Assembly (NCBI GenBank): GCA_965221595.1
Contig: OZ244900.1
Coordinates: 2,666,001-2,730,000, forward strand
Source of the DNA: JAAXGX01 sp965221595
GTDB lineage: Bacteria > Acidobacteriota > Vicinamibacteria > Vicinamibacterales > UBA8438
Reading direction: 5' to 3'
DNA: 64,000 nucleotides
Below, one piece after another: positions 53,509-62,273 of the stretch. The first letter of the stretch is position 1. Each line of letters starts with the position of its first letter. A program made the translations under genes and the position numbers. The notes beneath the pieces are model-generated. The model had not been told where the DNA came from and ran no database searches. It worked only from the letters and a program-made list of their open reading frames with translations.

Positions 53509-53964
53509 GTTGTGACTGCTTGTCTAATGGCAGCCCGGTTCGTCAGCTGCGCAAAACGGGGGGGCAAATCGTACGCGCGCCGTGGTAATGACGCGCAGCG
53601 GGTTGTCGATGCCCTCGAACGGCCCGTTGTCAAATGCGTGCCCGGGTAGCCGAGCAGGCCCGCGGCGTGCGTGGGGAGGGCCCGAGCGAGCCGGACGAAG
53701 AGCGTAAGCGCGGACCGACGAGCACGGCCACCTATCGAGCAACGCCGCCGTTGTGGGTGCCATAACCGGTTTAAGCAGCGTATCATACACCGCTCCGGTT
53801 CGCTGGCGGCCGGTCGGGCTTGCGTGTCTACCGAAGCAGTGCTGTCAAGCCCACGCAGGTCAATTGCTGCTGTCCCGTCCCGGTCCACTCCTCAGGAGCG
53901 TTAATCGCCGACCACTCGACCTGGTACGGCCCGACACAGTGCCCGTGTGCCGAGTTGGCGGCCG
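53509..53964 (-). promoter_or_regulatory. Conserved upstream region (copy B) of the 7,775-aa gene
   Basis: This is the second copy of the leader described at 29683-30128, alignable to about 53964. It contains TTGACA at 53843-53848 and, unlike copy A, a TATGAT -10-like hexamer at 53782-53787 on the minus strand (copy A has TCTGAT there). No protein-coding signal is convincing. The remaining 53965-54136, up to the RTX stop codon, holds nothing I can identify. Confidence 0.45.
53843..53848 (-). promoter_or_regulatory. TTGACA, -35-like element (copy B)
   Basis: Same position and context as the element at 30012-30017. It lies about 335 nt upstream of the giant gene start. Confidence 0.3.
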
Positions 53965-54136
53965 CACCACCTGTCGGCAGCCCCGTGGCAAAAGCCCCCG
54001 CTGCGTTCGACAAGCGCTGCATCCCGCCTGACCGCATTGCTCCTCGGTCGACTATGGCCGCTATCCTCCCTCGTCGCACCTCGCCGAACAGGCGCCTCGC
54101 CCGTCTCGGCGCGACGCAGGGTTTCACCACGGGCTG

Positions 54137-56467
54137 CTAGATGAGGAAGTCGTCCGCGTCCAGAATCCCGGTCGGATCGGTGTGGTTGACTTCGATGCTA
54201 CCGCCGTCATCGAGACCCAATCCGATTGCCCGCCCCGTGCCGCCCGACACATTGGTGACGTCGTTGCCCAGGGCCAGGGTGTATGCCCACGCGTCCACGG
54301 CGGGGTTGTAGCGGTAGTGAGCGCCGTCGAGCAACTCGTCGAGCTGGTCCGCGGTCAACTCGTACGCGCGGAGGTCGATCTTGTCGCGCTCCCGGGAAGA
54401 GAAGTCCCAGACGCGATCGGCGCCGCCCCGGGGTGCGAAGACGAAGATATCGGCTCCATCCCCGCCCGTGAGCCAATCCGTGCCCTCGCCGCCCACAAGC
54501 GTGTCGTCGCCGCCTCTGCCCCTGATGATGTCGTCGCCAGCGCCGCCATCCAGGTAGTTGTCGGCGAGGCCGCCGCCGATGTTGTCGTTGCCGGCACCGG
54601 ACAGGATGTTCTCGATGCTCTTGATGCCGGGTGAATCGTTTCTGCTGTCGCTGTCGTCGAACGTATTCAGGGGAAAGTTGAAATTCGCGCGCTGCGGATT
54701 CCCGGATTCATCGAACCGGGCATCGAGCGTGTCGCTGCCGGGGCCGCCGTCGCGGGTGACGCCAGCGCTCAGGCTGACGATGTGGATGAACGTGTCGTCG
54801 CCCTCGCCGCCGTCGAGAGAATCCCTGCCCTCGCCAGCGAACAGCGTGTCGTCGCCCGCGCCGCCCCTGAGCGTGTCGACGTATTCGCCATCCCCGCCCC
54901 TGAGCATGTCGTCGCCGTCCCCGCCCTCCAGCGAGTCGGTCCCCTCGCCGCCTTCGAGCCAGTCGTCCCCGGCCTCACCCTGCAGGTGGTCCCGCCCCGC
55001 GCTGCCGTCGAGCCAGTCCCGCCCGTCGCCGCCGCGCAGCGTGTCGTCGCCGGCCAGACCGAACAGACCGCCCTCGACCGCCGCCGTGTCCGGGTCGTCC
55101 CAGTCGTCGCCGCCGCCGCCCGCGAGCACGTCGACTCCATCGGTGCCCCGCAACAGGTCGGTGTAGTCGCTGCCGATGAGGTTCTCGATGCTGTGCAGGA
55201 CGTCGCCCTCGGCGTATCCGCCCACGCCCAACGCGCCCGCCCGGCCGGCCGGCTGGCCGCGCGGCACCCGGCTCAGATCGACCGTCACGCCCGCGTCCGA
55301 CGCGCTGTAGTCGACCGTGTCCCGCCCCGTGTCGGCCACGAAGGACCCGTCCGCAGCCAGACGGCCGCCCAGCAGCACGTCGGCGCCCGGGCTCGCCGTC
55401 AGCGTGTCGTTGCCGTCCCCGCCCTGCAGCGTGTCGTCGCCCCGCTCGCCCAGCAGCAGGTCGTCGTCGCCGCCGCCGTCGAGCAGGTCGTCGCCCTTGC
55501 CGCCGCGCAGCGTGTCGTTGCCCTGGCCGCCCGCGAGCGTGTCGTCGCCGCCGTTGCCGAAGAGCTGGTTGCCCCGTCCGGCGGGAACCGCCGGCGTGAC
55601 GACGAAATCGTCCTCGACCTCGCCCGTACCCGGGTCGTCACCCATAACGGCCGGCACGAAGGCGCCCACGTCGTCGCCCGTGAGCACGTCGCCGAACGGC
55701 GAGCCGCGCAGGTCCTCGATGTTCGCCAGCGTGTCGCCGGCCGCATGCCCGCCCGCCGCGCGCGGGTTCGCCACCGTCGCGTCAGCCGCCGCCACGCCCA
55801 GGTTCACCGTCACCGCCGCGTCCGACCGCGTGTAGGCGGCAATGTCGTAGCCAGCGCCCCCGTCGAGCGCGTCGGCGCCCGCGCCGCCCTCGAGGAAGTC
55901 GTCGCCGGACCCGCCCGCCAGGATGTCGTCGTCCTTGCCGCCGAAGAGCCGGTCCGCACCGGGACCCCCCATCAGTTCGTCGATACCCGTGTCGCCGTAC
56001 AGGGCATCGTCGCCGGCCTCGTCCGCACCGCCCAGCGCATCCTCGCCCGAACCGCCGCGCAGCAGGTCGTCACCCCGGCCGCCGAGCAGCTCGTCGTTGC
56101 CGCCGTTGCCGAACAGGTGGTTGTTCGCGTGGCTGCCGATCAGCCTGTCGGCGAACCTCGAGCCCCAGACCACTTCGATGCCCGTCAGCGAATCGCCGTC
56201 GGCATCGCCCCCGCGCACCGGGGCGTCCGCGCCGCTGCCGCCGAAGCTCGTGCCCAGGTCGACATGCACGCCGCGGGTCGACGTCGTGTAGCTCGCAATG
56301 TCCCAGCCGGCACCGCCGTTCAGCGCGTCACCGCCGGGGCCGCCCACGAGCCGGTCGTCACCGCCGCCGCCGTAGAGCTGGTCGTCGCCCGCCCCGCCCC
56401 ACAGAATGTCGTCGTCGGGGCCGCCCAGCAGGACGTTGTCGTACATGTCGCCGAAGAAGTTCGCCAT
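54137..56467 (-). CDS. RTX calcium-binding repeat protein 1
   Basis: Encodes 776 aa with no signal peptide. It is built almost wholly of glycine/aspartate nonapeptides GGxGxDxLx in several blocks (about residues 13-60, 110-205, 310-360, 450-560 and 625-680). These form calcium-binding parallel beta-rolls, separated by modules such as VNLGVAAADA and VDLSRVPRGQPAG. The C-terminus (ADIFVFAPRGGADRV, DKIDLRAYELTADQLDEL, then ILDADDFLI) resembles the uncleaved C-terminal signal region of type I secretion substrates. No catalytic domain is visible. The N-terminus (MANFFGDMYDNVL) and the end match the next gene. An AGGA sequence lies about 12 nt upstream. No ABC/MFP secretion genes are in the window. 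Confidence 0.87.
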   Translation of the reverse strand: MANFFGDMYDNVLLGGPDDDILWGGAGDDQLYGGGGDDRLVGGPGGDALNGGAGWDIASYTTSTRGVHVDLGTSFGGSGADAPVRGGDADGDSLTGIEVVWGSRFADRLIGSHANNHLFGNGGNDELLGGRGDDLLRGGSGEDALGGADEAGDDALYGDTGIDELMGGPGADRLFGGKDDDILAGGSGDDFLEGGAGADALDGGAGYDIAAYTRSDAAVTVNLGVAAADATVANPRAAGGHAAGDTLANIEDLRGSPFGDVLTGDDVGAFVPAVMGDDPGTGEVEDDFVVTPAVPAGRGNQLFGNGGDDTLAGGQGNDTLRGGKGDDLLDGGGDDDLLLGERGDDTLQGGDGNDTLTASPGADVLLGGRLAADGSFVADTGRDTVDYSASDAGVTVDLSRVPRGQPAGRAGALGVGGYAEGDVLHSIENLIGSDYTDLLRGTDGVDVLAGGGGDDWDDPDTAAVEGGLFGLAGDDTLRGGDGRDWLDGSAGRDHLQGEAGDDWLEGGEGTDSLEGGDGDDMLRGGDGEYVDTLRGGAGDDTLFAGEGRDSLDGGEGDDTFIHIVSLSAGVTRDGGPGSDTLDARFDESGNPQRANFNFPLNTFDDSDSRNDSPGIKSIENILSGAGNDNIGGGLADNYLDGGAGDDIIRGRGGDDTLVGGEGTDWLTGGDGADIFVFAPRGGADRVWDFSSRERDKIDLRAYELTADQLDELLDGAHYRYNPAVDAWAYTLALGNDVTNVSGGTGRAIGLGLDDGGSIEVNHTDPTGILDADDFLI

Positions 56468-56496
56468 GACTTGCCAGTCCTATCCAGATCCAAATG

Positions 56497-56532
56497 AAGC
56501 CGCCTCGACCCCGGCGAGGGTCGAGGCGGCTT
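56497..56532 (-). terminator. Strong hairpin between the two RTX genes
   Basis: A perfect 15-bp inverted repeat (AAGCCGCCTCGACCC and its complement) with a 6-nt loop starts about 40 nt past the RTX 2 stop codon. On the minus strand it is followed by CATTT rather than a long T-run, so it may terminate only partly and tune expression of RTX 1. Confidence 0.55.
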
Positions 56533-56574
56533 CCAAAAAACCGCCAACCGGGCCGGGCGCAGGCCCGCCCAGAA

Positions 56575-58758
56575 TCAGACGAGGAAGTCGTCCACGTCCA
56601 GCTCGCCGAAGCGGTCGTCGATTGTCACGGTGATGGTGCCGCCGTTCTCGATCCCCAACCCCTTTGCGGTCTCGCTACCAACAGTAACGTCGCCACCCAG
56701 GGCCAGCGTGTAAACACCGTTGGCGATGGTGCCGCCCAATGCGGCGCCGTCGAGCAACGCCTCGAGATCGCCGTCGAGCAGGCCGTACCCGCGGAGATCG
56801 ATCTTGTCCCCATCCCGCGGGGAGAAGTCCGTGATCGAATCCGCGCCGCTGCCGATGGCGAAGACGAACGTATCGGCGCCGGCGCCGCCGGTGAGGGTGT
56901 CGTTGCCCGCGCCACCCTCGATGGTGTCGTTGCCACCCCCACCGCTGAGCGAGTCGCCGCCGCCCCCGCCCGACAAGTGGTTGGCCGCCGCGCTGCCGGT
57001 GATGGTTTCGGCGCCGCTGCCGCCCAGGAAGTTCTCGATGCCCTTGTAGGCGGTGGCATCGTCGAGAGTGACGCCGCGAATACCGGCGGTCGAAGCACTC
57101 GCATCGACCGTGTCGTTGCCGGCCCCGCCGTCGCGCGACGTGTCGTCAGCGTCGTAGATGAAGGTATCGTCGCCGTCACCGCCCTCGAGGGCGTCATTGC
57201 CGCTACCACCATCCAACGTATCGTCGCCCGCGCCGCCCTTGAGCGTGTCGTTATTGTTCCCGCCCTTGAGCATGTCGGCGCCGGCCCCGCCGTCCAGCGA
57301 GTCGGCCCCGGAACCGCCGTCGAGCCAGTCCCGCCCGTCGCCGCCGGTGAGGGTGTCGTTGCCGTTCAGGCCGAAGAGGCCGCCTTCCACGTCCGTGGTG
57401 TCCGGATCGTCCCAGTCGTCGCCGCCGGCGCCCGCCAACACATTGGCGCCGTTGGTGCCCCGCAGCAGGTCGGTGTAGTCGCTGCCCGTGAGGTTCTCGA
57501 TGCCGTGGAGGACGTCGCCCTCCGCGTGCCCGCCTGCACCGGCCGCACTGCCTTCCGCCGCGCCGCGCGGGGTCCGAGTCAGGTCGATGGTCACGCCCGC
57601 GTCCGACCCGCTGTAGTCGGCCGTGTCCGTCCCCCCATTGTCACCCGAATCGTTAAAGCTGCCGTCCTCGTTGAGAACGCCGCCCGCCAGCACGTCGGCG
57701 CCCGCGCCGCCGGTCAGCGTGTCGTCGCCGGCCCCGCCCTGCAGCGTGTCGTCGCCCAGGTCGCCCATGAGATCGTCGTCGTCGGCGCCGCCCTCGAGGT
57801 GGTCGTTGTCCTTGCCGCCGTGCAGCACGTCGTTGCCCGCGCCGCCCTTCAGCGTGTCGTCCCCCTGGTTGCCGAAGAGATGGTTGCCCAGGCTCGCCGC
57901 CGTGACGACGAAGTTGGTTTCAACATCGTCCGGCGTGTCCGGGTTGTCGCCCAGCACCTCTGCGCCCGCGTCGTCGCCCGTCAGCGCGTCGGCGAAGCTC
58001 GAACCGCGCACGCTCTCGATGCCCGTGAGCGAGTCGCCGGTTGCGTGGCCGCCCGCCGCGCGCGGGTTCGTCGCCGTCGCGTCGGCCGCCGCCACGCCCA
58101 GGTTCACCGTCACCGCCGCGTCCGACTGCGTGTAGGCAGCAACGTCATGGCCGTCGCCCCCGTCGAGCGCGTCGGCGCCCGCGCCGCCCTCGAGAACGTC
58201 GTCGCCCGAGCCACCCGTCAGGTTGTCGTCGCCGTCGCCGCCGCGCAGCAGGTCGTTGCCCGCGCCGCCCGACAGTTCGTCGATGCCGGAGTCGCCGTAG
58301 ACGGTGTCGTTGCCGTCCTGACCGTGCAGCACGTCTTCGTCAGACCCGCCGCGCAGCAGGTCGTTGCCCCGGCCGCCGAGCAGCTCGTCGTTGCCGCCGT
58401 TGCCGAACAGGTGATTGGCCGCATGGGTGCCGAGGAGTCTGTCGGAGAAATTCGAGCCCCAGATGGCCTCGATGCCCGTCAGCGAGTCGCCGTCGGCATC
58501 GCCGCCGCGCACCGGGTCGAGCCCCCCGGTGGCGAAGCTCGTGCCCAGATCGACATGCACGCCGCGCGTCGACTCCGTGTAGCTCGCGATGTCCCAGCCG
58601 GGACCGCCGTCCAGCGCGTCGGCACCGGGGCCGCCGGTCAGCCGGTCGTTCCCGCCGCCGCCGCTGAGCTGGTCGTCGCCCGCCCCGCCCCAGAGGACAT
58701 CGTCATCGGGACCGCCCGCCAGGACGTTGTCGTACATGTCTCCGAAAAAGTTCGCCAT
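56575..58758 (-). CDS. RTX calcium-binding repeat protein 2
   Basis: Encodes 727 aa from ATG, preceded by AAGGAGAGGG at good spacing. It begins MANFFGDMYDNVLAGGPDD, like RTX protein 1, and ends GELDVDDFLV. GGxGxDxLx nonapeptide blocks fill most of the length (for example residues 13-55, 105-190, 285-345, 425-510 and 555-620). They alternate with modules containing VNLGVAAADA and TIDLTRTPRG that also occur in protein 1. Near the C-terminus, ADTFVFAIGSGADSI and DKIDLRGYGLLDGDLEAL give the usual RTX C-terminal pattern. There is no signal peptide, so type I secretion is inferred. It is a tandem paralogue of RTX 1, with a hairpin in the 107-nt gap. Confidence 0.88.
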   Translation of the reverse strand: MANFFGDMYDNVLAGGPDDDVLWGGAGDDQLSGGGGNDRLTGGPGADALDGGPGWDIASYTESTRGVHVDLGTSFATGGLDPVRGGDADGDSLTGIEAIWGSNFSDRLLGTHAANHLFGNGGNDELLGGRGNDLLRGGSDEDVLHGQDGNDTVYGDSGIDELSGGAGNDLLRGGDGDDNLTGGSGDDVLEGGAGADALDGGDGHDVAAYTQSDAAVTVNLGVAAADATATNPRAAGGHATGDSLTGIESVRGSSFADALTGDDAGAEVLGDNPDTPDDVETNFVVTAASLGNHLFGNQGDDTLKGGAGNDVLHGGKDNDHLEGGADDDDLMGDLGDDTLQGGAGDDTLTGGAGADVLAGGVLNEDGSFNDSGDNGGTDTADYSGSDAGVTIDLTRTPRGAAEGSAAGAGGHAEGDVLHGIENLTGSDYTDLLRGTNGANVLAGAGGDDWDDPDTTDVEGGLFGLNGNDTLTGGDGRDWLDGGSGADSLDGGAGADMLKGGNNNDTLKGGAGDDTLDGGSGNDALEGGDGDDTFIYDADDTSRDGGAGNDTVDASASTAGIRGVTLDDATAYKGIENFLGGSGAETITGSAAANHLSGGGGGDSLSGGGGNDTIEGGAGNDTLTGGAGADTFVFAIGSGADSITDFSPRDGDKIDLRGYGLLDGDLEALLDGAALGGTIANGVYTLALGGDVTVGSETAKGLGIENGGTITVTIDDRFGELDVDDFLV

Positions 58759-58931
58759 TTCCCTCTCCTTGCCTGCCGAAGACTACGCGGACGCCAGCCA
58801 CAGACTGGGAACGCCCAAACTTACCGCCCGCGCCCTTCACTCCAGGCGGGCACCGGCGTATGGTAGCACGGGCTTATTCAAGGACACAAGATTTTCGCCG
58901 GACGGGACACCCCTCCCGCTGCACTGCGTGT

Positions 58932-60677
58932 TCATGGCGCCGACGATTCCGACCCGGGCAGCGCGAATACCCACATCACGCCCGTACCCTGCGGGATCCG
59001 CGTATCCGTGAGCCGCGCGTACGAGGTGGTCTGGCCGATGCGGCCACCGGCGCCGACCGCGAGGTACTGGCGTCCGCCGACCTCGAAGGTGACCGGCGCG
59101 CCCGAGATGTCGCCGTTCAGCCGCCGCTCCCACAGCAGGGCCCCGGTCTCGGCGTCGAGGGCGAACAGGCGGCGGTCCGCCGTGCCGCCGAACACGATGC
59201 CGCCGGCCGTGGCCAGCGCCGCGGCCGTCATCGCCGCCCCGCCGGCGGGGCGATATTCCCAGGCCCGGCGGCCGGTGACGGGGTCGAACGCCACGAACTC
59301 GCCGACGTAGTCGTAGTCGGGCACGCGCTTGACGCGGCCCGCCATGCCCCGGTAGACGCGGCCCGGCCGGTACTCTTCGGAGACGAACGTGACATCCATG
59401 CAGCTGTTGTTGATGCCCACGTAGTAGAGCCCGGTCAGCGCGCTGTAGCTGGGCGAGTTCAGGTTGCGTGCGCCGTGGTAGTGCGGGCAGACCTCGAACA
59501 CGCGGTCGGAGTCGACATCGTCCAGGGTCGGGATGAGCGCGGGGTTGTAGATGGGGATGCCGATGTCGGTCCAGCCGGTGATGAGATTGTCGTACCCGGT
59601 GCGGAACGCGCGGAGGAACCGGCCCGTCACGCGATCGAGCACGATGCCCCAGCCGATCTTGCTGGTCTCGATGAGCGCCTTGTGCTCGACGCCGCCGATG
59701 ACCAGGTCGACCAGCATGCTCTCGTGCGTCGCGTCCAGGTCCCAGTTGTCCGACGGCACCACCTGGAAGTGCCACTGCAGCTCGCCGGTGTCGATGTCGA
59801 GGGCCAGGATGGAATTGGTGTAGAGCGCATCGCCCGGCCCCCGCAGCGTCGACGCCCAGGGCGTCGGCTGGCCGGTCCCTATATAGAGGAAGCGCAGCTC
59901 CGGGTCGTAGCTGATCGTGTTCCAGGTGAGCCCGCCCAGCGGCGGCAGCTCGCGCTCGGTCCAGGTCTCGTAGCCCGGCTCGCCCGGCGCCGGCACCGTA
60001 TAGGTGATCCACAGCCGCTCGCCGGTCTCGGCGTCGTGCGCCACGACGGCGCCGCGCGCGCTGCGGTCGCCCCCGGCGAAGCCCAGCACCACCTTGCCGT
60101 CCGCGATCAGCGCGGGGTGCGCGTGTCCCAGTCCGGTCGTGTAGTCGCCGGTGCTGACCTCCCAGCGCTGCTCGCCGGTACGGGCATCGAGGGCCACCAG
60201 CGCGGCGTCCGCGGTGCCCCAGTAGACGAGGTCGCCGTAGACCGACACGCCGCGGTGGCGGTTGAGGGCCTGCGACTTCTCGATGTCCTCGGGATAGTTG
60301 CGCGTATGCACCCACGCGACGTCACCCGACTCGACGTCGAACGCGGTGACCCGGCCGCTGCCCTCGGCGACGTACATGAGCCCGTTGGCCACCACCGGCG
60401 TCGGCACCCAACGGCTGCCGTCCCGCATCGAATAGGCCCAGACGAGACGCAGGTCCCCGACCGTCTCGCGGTCGATCTGGTCGAGCGGGCTGAACCCGGT
60501 GACGTCGTACGTGCGCCGGAAGCTCATCCAGTCGCCGTCCCGCGGGCTGAGCAGCCGTTCGTCGGTGACCGGCTCCCAGTCGCGCGCCGCCGGCTGCCCC
60601 GCCGCGGCGCCGGGCAGACCCGCCAGGCTGCCGACCAGCAACGCCGGAACGAACAGGCTGCGTCCGAATGCTCGCAT
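58932..60677 (-). CDS. PQQ-dependent dehydrogenase-like quinoprotein
   Basis: Encodes 581 aa from ATG with GAGGAGA spaced about 7 nt. A signal peptide (residues 1-27) leads into an eight-bladed propeller with tryptophan-docking type repeats: ALDARTGEQRWEVSTG, AHDAETGERLWITY, ALDIDTGELQWHFQ and ALDAETGALLWERR. The segment NTISYDPELRFLYIGTGQPTPW and NWDLDATHE correspond to the PQQ/metal active-site region of methanol/ethanol-type dehydrogenases. There is no C-terminal cytochrome domain. Adjacent cysteines of the classical disulfide are not evident, so substrate and even full activity are uncertain. It probably oxidises an alcohol in the periplasm and passes electrons to a cytochrome c. Confidence 0.85.
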   Translation of the reverse strand: MRAFGRSLFVPALLVGSLAGLPGAAAGQPAARDWEPVTDERLLSPRDGDWMSFRRTYDVTGFSPLDQIDRETVGDLRLVWAYSMRDGSRWVPTPVVANGLMYVAEGSGRVTAFDVESGDVAWVHTRNYPEDIEKSQALNRHRGVSVYGDLVYWGTADAALVALDARTGEQRWEVSTGDYTTGLGHAHPALIADGKVVLGFAGGDRSARGAVVAHDAETGERLWITYTVPAPGEPGYETWTERELPPLGGLTWNTISYDPELRFLYIGTGQPTPWASTLRGPGDALYTNSILALDIDTGELQWHFQVVPSDNWDLDATHESMLVDLVIGGVEHKALIETSKIGWGIVLDRVTGRFLRAFRTGYDNLITGWTDIGIPIYNPALIPTLDDVDSDRVFEVCPHYHGARNLNSPSYSALTGLYYVGINNSCMDVTFVSEEYRPGRVYRGMAGRVKRVPDYDYVGEFVAFDPVTGRRAWEYRPAGGAAMTAAALATAGGIVFGGTADRRLFALDAETGALLWERRLNGDISGAPVTFEVGGRQYLAVGAGGRIGQTTSYARLTDTRIPQGTGVMWVFALPGSESSAP

Positions 60678-60684
60678 CGATCTG

Positions 60685-60734
60685 TCTCCTCGGGCCGTCG
60701 CCCCGGTTGTCTCCTCGGGCCGTCGCCCCGGGTT
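60685..60734. repeat. Tandem duplication (25-bp period) over the quinoprotein ribosome site
   Basis: Two consecutive copies of a 25-bp unit, identical over the first 22 bases, each carry TCTCCTCGGG (CCCGAGGAGA on the minus strand). The coding gene therefore has a second, upstream copy of its Shine-Dalgarno region. Confidence 0.75.
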
Positions 60735-61090
60735 TCACCACGCACTGCCGGGCCCTGCGCCGGGGCGGCGCCGCGCCGGCGCCACACGTCGTACCGCGGC
60801 ATCATCGCGCATGTGGGCGGCCGGTGCAACCGCGCGCCCCGCGCCGGCCCGCGCCGGGGGCTCCTGAACGTGAGGCATCAGACGTATGCGGAGCACGCCG
60901 CGCCGGCCCGCGCCGGGCGAGGCATCGGGTTGGTCCCCCGGCGGTAGGTAGCGGGACCCCGCTCCGGCCGGCGCCGGGGGAGGGCTTCCGCGCGGGCGGC
61001 GGCCGGCGCGGCGGCCGTTGAAAAAAAGCCCCGCGTAAGTGATCATGAGCGCAGCCCGCGTCCGACGGACATGCGCGGGGGGAGGATCCG
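60735..61090. other. GC-rich divergent intergenic region with 18-nt direct repeats
   Basis: No gene is supported. The sequence holds two copies of GCGCCGGCCCGCGCCGGG (60841-60858 and 60900-60917), several GC-rich potential hairpins and an A7 run near 61021. Promoters for the divergent quinoprotein and secreted-protein genes should be here, but I cannot place them. Confidence 0.5.
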
Positions 61091-62167
61091 ATGCACCACG
61101 CCAGTCGGACAGCTTCGGCAATTGTCGTCATCGCGTTCCTGCTGTCGGCGCCGCCACCCGCCGCCGGCCAGGGTCCGGCTGCAGGCGAGGCGGCCGGCAC
61201 GGCGGAGTGGACGCTGCCGCGCACGCCCGACGGTCGGCCCGACCTCCAGGGCTACTGGACGACCCAGACGTTCACGCCGATCGAGCGGCCCGCACATCTG
61301 GGCGACCAGGAGTTCTTCTCGGAGGAGGAGGCGGCCGCGCTGCACGAGCAGCTCACCGCGGAGGGGGTCGATCCCCTGCGGCGCGACGCCCTCGACATCG
61401 AGGACGCGGAGAGCCGCGAAGCGGCGCTCTATCAGGAGAACCGCGACCCGTCGTACGTCCACTACGACAACCAGGTCTGGCTGCGCACGCCGGTGCCGAA
61501 GGGGCTGTCGAGCCGGCGCACGTCGCTGCTCACCTATCCCCGCAACGGCCGCTTCCCGCCCTACACGCCGCTGGCCGCGGCACGCGTGGCGGCCGAGCGC
61601 GAGATGAACAGCACCGTGTTCGACGGCTACGAGACGCGACCGCTCTCCGAACGCTGCGTCGTCTGGCGGCACGAGGGCCCGCCCATGCTCCCGCCGTCCT
61701 ACAACGACATCCACCAGATCATGCAGACGCCCGACCACGTCGTCATCTTCACCGAGATGTCGACCACCATTCCGCGCATCATCCCGCTCGACGGGCGCCC
61801 GCACATCTCCGACCGGATTCGGCAGTTCCCCGGCGACTCGCGCGCGCGCTGGGAAGGCGACACGCTCGTCATCGAGACGCGCAACTACAACGAGCGGCGG
61901 CGCTACCGCGGCGCCAGCGGGCACATGCGCGTCGTGGAACGCTTCACGCGCGTCGCCGAGGACCGCATCCACTACGAGTTCACGGTGGACGACCCGACCA
62001 CCTGGACGAGCCACTGGAGCGCCGAGGTCCCGCTGGTGAAGACCGCCGGGCCGCTCTACGAGTACGGCTGCCACGAAGGCAACCACGACATCCGCCACAT
62101 CCTGGAGATCAACCGCAATCTCGAACGGCAGGCAGCCGAGGCGGCCGCCGCACAGGATTCGAAGTAG
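61091..62167 (+). CDS. Secreted protein of unknown function (TPDGxPDLxGxW family)
   Basis: Encodes 358 aa from ATG with GGGGGAGGA spaced about 6 nt. The signal peptide covers residues 1-26 (cleavage AAGQG). Just after it comes RTPDGRPDLQGYWTTQTFTP, with the start of a family very frequent in acidobacterial genomes but, to my knowledge, without assigned function. Later segments include CVVWRHEGPPMLPPSYND, WEGDTLVIETRNYNE, RVVERFTRV and YEYGCHEGNH near the C-terminus. It diverges from the quinoprotein gene, which may mean shared regulation. No catalytic motif is clear. Confidence 0.75.
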   Translation: MHHASRTASAIVVIAFLLSAPPPAAGQGPAAGEAAGTAEWTLPRTPDGRPDLQGYWTTQTFTPIERPAHLGDQEFFSEEEAAALHEQLTAEGVDPLRRDALDIEDAESREAALYQENRDPSYVHYDNQVWLRTPVPKGLSSRRTSLLTYPRNGRFPPYTPLAAARVAAEREMNSTVFDGYETRPLSERCVVWRHEGPPMLPPSYNDIHQIMQTPDHVVIFTEMSTTIPRIIPLDGRPHISDRIRQFPGDSRARWEGDTLVIETRNYNERRRYRGASGHMRVVERFTRVAEDRIHYEFTVDDPTTWTSHWSAEVPLVKTAGPLYEYGCHEGNHDIRHILEINRNLERQAAEAAAAQDSK

Positions 62168-62273
62168 GCCGGTCGGCGGAACCGGACCGGGCGGCCGGCG
62201 CAGGCACGCGGGCGCCGCCGCCCGGGGCATCTGCGTCCGCCGCATCGTGTGCGTGGGCGGGCCGGCGGGCCTG

